62,055 nt of DNA, from assembly GCA_913019905.1 (NCBI GenBank), contig CAJVZD010000025.1, forward strand, positions 1-62,055. Reading direction: 5' to 3'. Made by a program: the position numbers and the translations under genes. Positions 57,816 to 62,055 of the stretch are shown here, piece by piece. How positions within the stretch are numbered: the first letter of the stretch is position 1; each line of letters starts with the position of its first letter. The DNA comes from an uncultured Cellvibrionales bacterium (lineage in GTDB: Bacteria > Pseudomonadota > Gammaproteobacteria > Pseudomonadales > Dasaniaceae). The notes below the pieces were generated by a model. The model saw nothing but the letters and a program-made list of their open reading frames with translations, searched no databases and was not told the DNA's origin.

Positions 57816-58958
57816 CTATGTTTCGTCGGTGATTGGATTGACGGTCATTCCGTCGATGGCTGTTTGCAAAGGCGACAGACAAACACGATCACCCGCATTC
57901 AAACCACTCTTTACAAGCACATTGTCTTGATAGAGACGCAGCTGTTCTATTGCCCGGAAACGAACCTTATCCTCGGCGTCAATAATAAGCACCTGACCGT
58001 TATTCCGTAATGCCGAGCGCGGCAACACCACGACGTTCTCTGCGGACACGCCTTCAATTTCCGCATCCACAAACAAACCAACCGTGAGCGGTGCCTGGTC
58101 GGCAAAGTTTGGAACCCTCGCTACCAGCTGAACCATGCGGCTGGAAATATCAATTTCCGCTTCAGTGCGGACGATTTTTCCGGCCCATTTTAGTTTTTGA
58201 CCCGCATATTCGGTGGTTAAACTGACCTCCGGCTGCATCTCCAGCGGCAGTTCGCCACGGAGCGTGGCTGGCAGGTTAAGAAACGCGAGTTGGCGGTCGG
58301 CGATAGGTAAACGGACTTCTACTAAATCGCTAGCGTAAAGAGTCGCAATAGCGGCTCCTCGAGAAATAAACTGACCGATATCAACTTTTTCTGACCGCAC
58401 CAATCCGGTAAACGGTGCCAGAATTTCCGTACGCTCCAGATTTTGTTGAGCCTGCTCAAAGTTAGCCCGTGCATCATCTAAATTAGCCGTCGCGACACGC
58501 TGCGCGCGCAGAGAGTTTTCAAGCTGCGAGCGCGACGTCAATTTACGTTCCTCTAGGCTTTCAAGACGTTCGTATTCAAATCGTGCGTGCTGTTCTTCGG
58601 CTTCTGCACGCTCCAGCGATGCTTTCGCACGCTGCGAAGCATTGTTATAGTCGTCCGGATCAACCCGAGCTAATACCTGTCCTTTGGTAAAATATCCACC
58701 TGCCACAAGGTTGGGCGACATCCACAATACCCGACCAGAGACTTCTGGAATTAGCTGAGATTCCGTAGAGGGCATCACAGTCCCCTGCGAATGGACCTTC
58801 AATTGTACCGATTCAGGCGCAACCTCTCTAATACGGACAGTGATCGGTATGGGTTTTATATTGGATGGTTCCAACACTGGTGCCGTCGCCATCAGGGTCA
58901 TGGCCCCAAATATGAACACCACGACAATAATCAGTGGAATGACAAATACTCGCATCAT
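57816..58958 (-). CDS. RND efflux periplasmic adaptor (membrane fusion protein)
   Basis: Links the RND pump to an outer-membrane channel. An N-terminal membrane anchor (about residues 2-24), a barrel-sandwich (lipoyl-like) domain interrupted by a coiled-coil hairpin of about 100 residues rich in Ala/Glu/Arg, and a beta-barrel domain with VRLPIADRQLAFL. No lipobox Cys, so it is membrane-anchored. The start is ATG 58958, whose ATGA overlaps the stop of the GntR gene by 4 bases; this shows coupling in one operon. Confidence 0.9.
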   Translation of the reverse strand: MMRVFVIPLIIVVVFIFGAMTLMATAPVLEPSNIKPIPITVRIREVAPESVQLKVHSQGTVMPSTESQLIPEVSGRVLWMSPNLVAGGYFTKGQVLARVDPDDYNNASQRAKASLERAEAEEQHARFEYERLESLEERKLTSRSQLENSLRAQRVATANLDDARANFEQAQQNLERTEILAPFTGLVRSEKVDIGQFISRGAAIATLYASDLVEVRLPIADRQLAFLNLPATLRGELPLEMQPEVSLTTEYAGQKLKWAGKIVRTEAEIDISSRMVQLVARVPNFADQAPLTVGLFVDAEIEGVSAENVVVLPRSALRNNGQVLIIDAEDKVRFRAIEQLRLYQDNVLVKSGLNAGDRVCLSPLQTAIDGMTVNPITDET

Positions 58959-59677
58959 TGGGTTTTGGCCTCCGGGCCTAAAGCAGCACACGCGACTTTA
59001 AAAGCGCGCATCAAGGTTTCACGGTGTAAGTTCGAAAAATCGGCAAACGCTGCGCGCATGGCAGCTTTATCTCGTTGAATAAGTGCCCGATCTAGTTGAC
59101 TAGCAAAATCACGATATGTGTCTCCATCAATAACGACATGGGGATGAACACTGGCCATACTGGGGGACATTTGGTCAAAAAGAGTATGTGCGATCAGGCG
59201 CAACGGTAAATTGCCGCTGGCGAGCATCATCGCTTGCATCAATTCAAATCGAGCCAGCGTATGTTGTTCCTGATTGAGGTCGTCTTCCACCAATGGCCTT
59301 ACGAGGTCACGCATATGAACTATTTCGTCGTCGCTTGCCCGCTCTAATGCCTGCTCGGCTGCCGCACTGATTAATACGTTGACTACCATCATAATCTGAT
59401 CAACAAGACCCGGGTCGGGAAGCCTGCCCTGAGCGAGGAGATGGCCGAGAACATCGAGGCTTGCTTCTTCTTTACTTTTGACGCGGGCACCACCGGGCTG
59501 AACTTCTGCCAGACCGATCTGCTCAAGCTTTTTCATCGCCTCTCGGACAGCGCCTCGATTAGCGTCAAAACGGATCGCCAGATCACGTTCTGACGGCAGA
59601 CGCTCTGTCTCGCGGTAGCGTCCAGATAATATATCCTGAATCAAACTGCCCGCTATTTGATCGTGTTTACTTGTCAC
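58955..59677 (-). CDS. GntR-family (FadR subgroup) transcriptional regulator
   Basis: A 240-residue regulator. The N-terminal winged helix has the GntR pattern LSGRYRETERLPSERDLAIRF and RGAVREAMKKLEQIGLAEVQPG. The C-terminal two thirds is an all-helical FCD domain (MMVVNVLISAAAEQALERA; RFELMQAMM), which in relatives binds acids or acyl-CoA-like ligands. The GTG start is at 59677. It heads the efflux operon. A row of four GGTC-N-ACC-like sites in its promoter, very similar to FadR-type operators, strongly suggests autoregulation. Confidence 0.9.
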   Translation of the reverse strand: MTSKHDQIAGSLIQDILSGRYRETERLPSERDLAIRFDANRGAVREAMKKLEQIGLAEVQPGGARVKSKEEASLDVLGHLLAQGRLPDPGLVDQIMMVVNVLISAAAEQALERASDDEIVHMRDLVRPLVEDDLNQEQHTLARFELMQAMMLASGNLPLRLIAHTLFDQMSPSMASVHPHVVIDGDTYRDFASQLDRALIQRDKAAMRAAFADFSNLHRETLMRAFKVACAALGPEAKTQ

Positions 59678-59734
59678 ATTGATATTCCGTAGATTCGTAT
59701 TTAATACAGCAACTCGGCGCTAACCAACTCGGCT

Positions 59735-59790
59735 TGGTCTAATCGATATGGTCCTACCAATCTGGTCTAACCGATTTGGTCAGACCAAAA
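59735..59790. promoter_or_regulatory. Tandem operator array: four 14-bp units of TGGTC-type palindrome
   Basis: Four contiguous 14-base units begin at 59735, 59749, 59763 and 59777, each starting TGGTC and containing a GGTC-N-ACC-like core (GGTCTAATC, GGTCCTACC, GGTCTAACC and GGTCAGACC). The last lies inside a perfect 15-base palindrome TTTGGTCAGACCAAA (59775-59789). The core matches the TGGTCNGACCA shape of FadR-type GntR operators. The array lies 58-113 bases upstream of the GntR start. Confidence 0.85.
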
Positions 59791-60319
59791 AGAAAGCGTA
59801 TTGTAATCGTTTACCCGCTAAATGCAAGAACGAATAGTGACGAGTCCCTGTTGCAAGGAATCACCCTCCACCCTATAGCTGCAGACAAACCTGAAAACCG
59901 AGAAACCCGAAAAATTAACAACGAGAACCCTGTTTAGCGACTAAGAACTCATGCAACCCGCCCTTTGTCGGGAGTGCCCCTAGTACATGTCGCGGTTATT
60001 TTCGTGAATAAACGGGCTCGCGCTTAAACTGCGGCAGTCAGAAAATGAACAGTCATGCACAAAGATCACTGTTCTAGAGACTCGAAAATATGTTTCAACC
60101 ACGCCGCAATCAGTATCGATGAACGCACTTGCGCCGACGATCGCCGCCAATATAGGCGGGCTTCCGAATCAAGGATTTCTAGTCTTCGATCGACGTCTTT
60201 TCATTTCTCAAAAAATTGTAAAAATGAGAATTCGGTGTATGTTAAAATCTATCTTAAGAATCTGTGCGTGCATACCCAAGCCATACCCGTCATTCAATCC
60301 CACCCTACCGAGGGTCTAA
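59791..60319. other. Divergent intergenic region, GntR operon - binding-protein gene
   Basis: About 530 bases. Frames here (for example from 60055) run into the next gene out of phase and are shadows. No terminator or repeat was seen beyond the operator array on its left side. Confidence 0.4.
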
Positions 60320-61021
60320 ATGCTAAAATTCTTACTCATTGTCTGCGCGGCCTTATCCTTCGAAACGTTCGCCGGTCAGGAGGAAGATGTTCCACAGGCA
60401 AAACTCATCGTCGGCGTCGCCTCCGGATTTTCCTTAGTGGAAAAACTCGCACAAATAGAACGAGTGATCAACGGCACCGGTTTGAATGTAGAATACGTAA
60501 CTCTACCCTCGGAGCGTTCGCTTCGAGCCCTAGGCTCTGGAGACATTGCCATTGGTATATACCGGCAGCCAAGTGCTGTCACAGAGTTTAAAGACTTAAT
60601 TCAAATCACTCCCGCTGTAGACTCAGTGCATTTCTGGCTAGAAGCTAGAACACCGGAACTCTGCAATTTACCTCCAAAAGAACGATTTCAACGGACCGTA
60701 GTCGGAGCCCGCGGGCTGCGTTTCTTTGACGACTATATTTACCCCAAGTTCGAGAAGCATATGATCGTTAATGACATCCGTCAGATTACCTTTACCATGG
60801 CCGCCGGCCGAGCAGACTTTAGCGTGCGCACTCGACAACTTCATACTGAAGACCAGTGGAATAAATACAACATCTGTGACAAAACCCCTTTCCTGACCGT
60901 CAAGTTTTACAGTTATATCCACAAAAAATATAGCTGGGCATTGCCAAAAATAATCGAAGCCTACCAAATGGAATTTGATTCTGCCGGACGAACGGAAATA
61001 GAGGACGGTTTAGAACCTTAA
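60320..61021 (+). CDS. Periplasmic substrate-binding-like protein (SBP family 3-like)
   Basis: A 233-residue secreted protein. The signal peptide ends near FETFAGQ (about residue 19), then a fold pattern like bacterial extracellular solute-binding proteins: KLIVGVASGFSLVEKLAQIERVING, PSERSLRALGSGDIAIGIYR (the LxxGxxD-like step), and VGARGLRFFDDYIYPKF. It has no transporter genes near it, as is common for many orphan members in marine gammaproteobacteria. The start, ATG 60320, has GAGGG upstream. The ligand is unknown. Confidence 0.8.
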   Translation: MLKFLLIVCAALSFETFAGQEEDVPQAKLIVGVASGFSLVEKLAQIERVINGTGLNVEYVTLPSERSLRALGSGDIAIGIYRQPSAVTEFKDLIQITPAVDSVHFWLEARTPELCNLPPKERFQRTVVGARGLRFFDDYIYPKFEKHMIVNDIRQITFTMAAGRADFSVRTRQLHTEDQWNKYNICDKTPFLTVKFYSYIHKKYSWALPKIIEAYQMEFDSAGRTEIEDGLEP

Positions 61022-61361
61022 ATTCAGACGATCGACCCACACTACATGACGGTGGAAAAAGGCATGTTCTATCTGTTTTAACAAAAGCCACATATTTATC
61101 GACCGCATAATTACACATACCTCGACAAGTCCGTGCCGGCATTAATCACACTGAACGTTCAGTCGCCAACTAATGTTAATAGAGAAGAGAACACAAAGAG
61201 AACTATGACCTGCATTTTTCATCTCTCTTTGTAGACTTTCCGAAAAGGCCCCTCTACTCTATAGTTATTAACCTAAAAACCCTGAGGAAAAAACCATAAA
61301 GAACTTAATCGCAACCACCAGCTATTGGCTAACCAGGGATCAGGTTAGACGGCTAGCGCGA
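61022..61361. other. Intergenic region before the methyltransferase gene
   Basis: About 340 bases without a separate gene. The last 66 bases (from 61296) are in frame with the methyltransferase and read like protein, preceded by CTGAGGAA, but the first codon there is ATA (see findings). Confidence 0.4.
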
Positions 61362-61979
61362 GTGTCCGGCGGCGTAATTAACACCGGGCGACCGTTTCGC
61401 TATTATCAAAAAGTCTTTTTCAATAAACAAAGTAAAACAAAGATCTTACAGAGTTTACAAGGGAAAAAACTGGTCGACATAGGATGTGGCTATACACCTT
61501 TTGCACCAGATTCGATGTTCCGCGCCTGCTTTGATGAGGACATTGAGTTTTATGGCGTCGACCCAATCATAAAAGAAACCATGAAGTTCAAGCCGTCCGA
61601 CGAATTCTACACACGACTTACAGGCGGTGCCGGTAAGTTCGATGCAAATGCTCCCGGCGTTGAGCGAGCACTGTCGGCGATGGCAGATGACCTACCCTTC
61701 GGCGATGAGGAGATAGACACAATATTAAGTTGCTGGTTGATTCTTATCTGGATTAACGAGGAGCCTGAATTACTAAAGATATTCTCGGAATTTTTACGAG
61801 TATTGAAACCCGGAGGCAGTTTTAATTTGTACCCTCTTCCAGACTGGCATAGTTTTCGATTTAAAAACCAGGAACTGAAAACACTGTTGCGCCAATTTGA
61901 GATCACTCAACATTTTGTTTACGAGGGATTTAATTTGCAATACCCACCTAGTAACAGGGTCACATTCACAAAAAAGTAG
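61362..61979 (+). CDS. SAM-dependent methyltransferase
   Basis: A class I methyltransferase fold: LVDIGCGYTPFAP is motif I (SAM binding), FYGVDPI motif II, ADDLPFGDEEIDTILSCW motif IV/post-I with the acidic loop, and FLRVLKPGGSFNLYPLP motif VI. The 205 residues from GTG 61362 probably miss the true N-terminus, since the open frame extends 22 codons upstream to an ATA preceded by GAGGA. The substrate is unknown. A weak hairpin (CCCAT/ATGGG, 61991-62006) follows the stop. Confidence 0.82.
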   Translation: MSGGVINTGRPFRYYQKVFFNKQSKTKILQSLQGKKLVDIGCGYTPFAPDSMFRACFDEDIEFYGVDPIIKETMKFKPSDEFYTRLTGGAGKFDANAPGVERALSAMADDLPFGDEEIDTILSCWLILIWINEEPELLKIFSEFLRVLKPGGSFNLYPLPDWHSFRFKNQELKTLLRQFEITQHFVYEGFNLQYPPSNRVTFTKK

Positions 61980-62018
61980 GCTAATTAGTGCCCATCCAGA
62001 AATGGGTGTTTTCAACGA

Positions 62019-62055
62019 TGTCATTGCGAGCGAAGCGCGGCAATCTCCCGCAGCC
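62019..62055. repeat. Dispersed-repeat-like sequence cut by the window edge
   Basis: Starting at 62019 the sequence TGTCATTGCGAGCGAAGCG, followed by CGGCAATCTCCCGCAGCC, matches the type of intergenic repeat common in many bacterial genomes (GTCATTGCGAGCG...GCAATCT). It begins just after the methyltransferase and runs off the window, so its length and copy number cannot be judged. Confidence 0.6.

Noticed and set aside
60055..60591. 178-codon frame upstream of and across the binding-protein gene
   Set aside because: Overlaps the better-supported gene at 60320 in another frame, has Arg/Ser/Cys-rich shadow-like composition and no ribosome site.

Overview
The window reads as a chromosomal segment of a gammaproteobacterium, probably a marine, Pseudomonas/Cellvibrionales-like organism. 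The evidence is gene order: rluD-pgeF-clpB divergent from bamD; murJ-ribF-ileS-lspA-fkpB-ispH; pilS-pilR; the minor-pilin set ending in pilY1-pilE; and fxsA-groES-groEL. Many products resemble Pseudomonas proteins, but the base composition is clearly lower in GC. The order-level placement is inference. I see no rRNA, tRNA, CRISPR array, intact insertion sequence or prophage.

Layout. 1-2 kb: ilvI and the start of ilvH (branched-chain amino acid synthesis). 2.4-9.8 kb: a small DUF4124 protein, clpB with a likely heat-shock promoter, pgeF, rluD, divergent bamD, and an exported ATP-dependent DNA ligase. 10-16 kb: nadE, the PilS/PilR two-component system and an AraC-type regulator. 16-28 kb: a long minus-strand housekeeping run (ispH, fkpB, lspA, ileS, ribF, murJ, thpR, nudF, pyrB and an MsbA-like ABC exporter). 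28-31 kb: a DUF2971 protein facing a GIY-YIG protein and exonuclease I. 31-39 kb: the type IV minor pilin/adhesin operon (two FimT/FimU-like pilins, PilV, PilW, PilX, PilY1, PilE). 39-46 kb: class I fumarase, an unknown coiled-coil membrane protein, a PuuD-like membrane protein, groEL/groES with a near-consensus heat-shock promoter, and fxsA. 45.7-48.7 kb: small genes, including an alkyltransferase-like protein, a histidine phosphatase, a glutaredoxin-like protein and two unknowns.

48.9-59.8 kb is the most accessory-looking part: a HAPMO-type Baeyer-Villiger monooxygenase, a VOC protein, an alpha-methylacyl-CoA racemase-like enzyme, a DUF2889 protein, a nitroreductase, and a GntR-controlled RND efflux pump. 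All are on the minus strand, and together they suggest oxidation and CoA-dependent processing of a hydrophobic ketone-like substrate plus export of toxic compounds. In front of the GntR gene lie four tandem 14-bp copies of a GGTC-type palindrome, an unusually regular operator array. This array and the surrounding gene set are the best candidates for something undescribed. The window ends with an orphan periplasmic binding-protein-like gene, a methyltransferase, and the beginning of a dispersed-repeat-like sequence.

Links between parts: PilS/PilR, the minor pilins and PilY1 belong to one type IV pilus system, although about 17 kb of housekeeping genes separates the regulators from the pilins. 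ClpB and GroESL share heat-shock control signals. The secreted ligase and FimT-like pilins could together relate to DNA uptake, but this is only inference.
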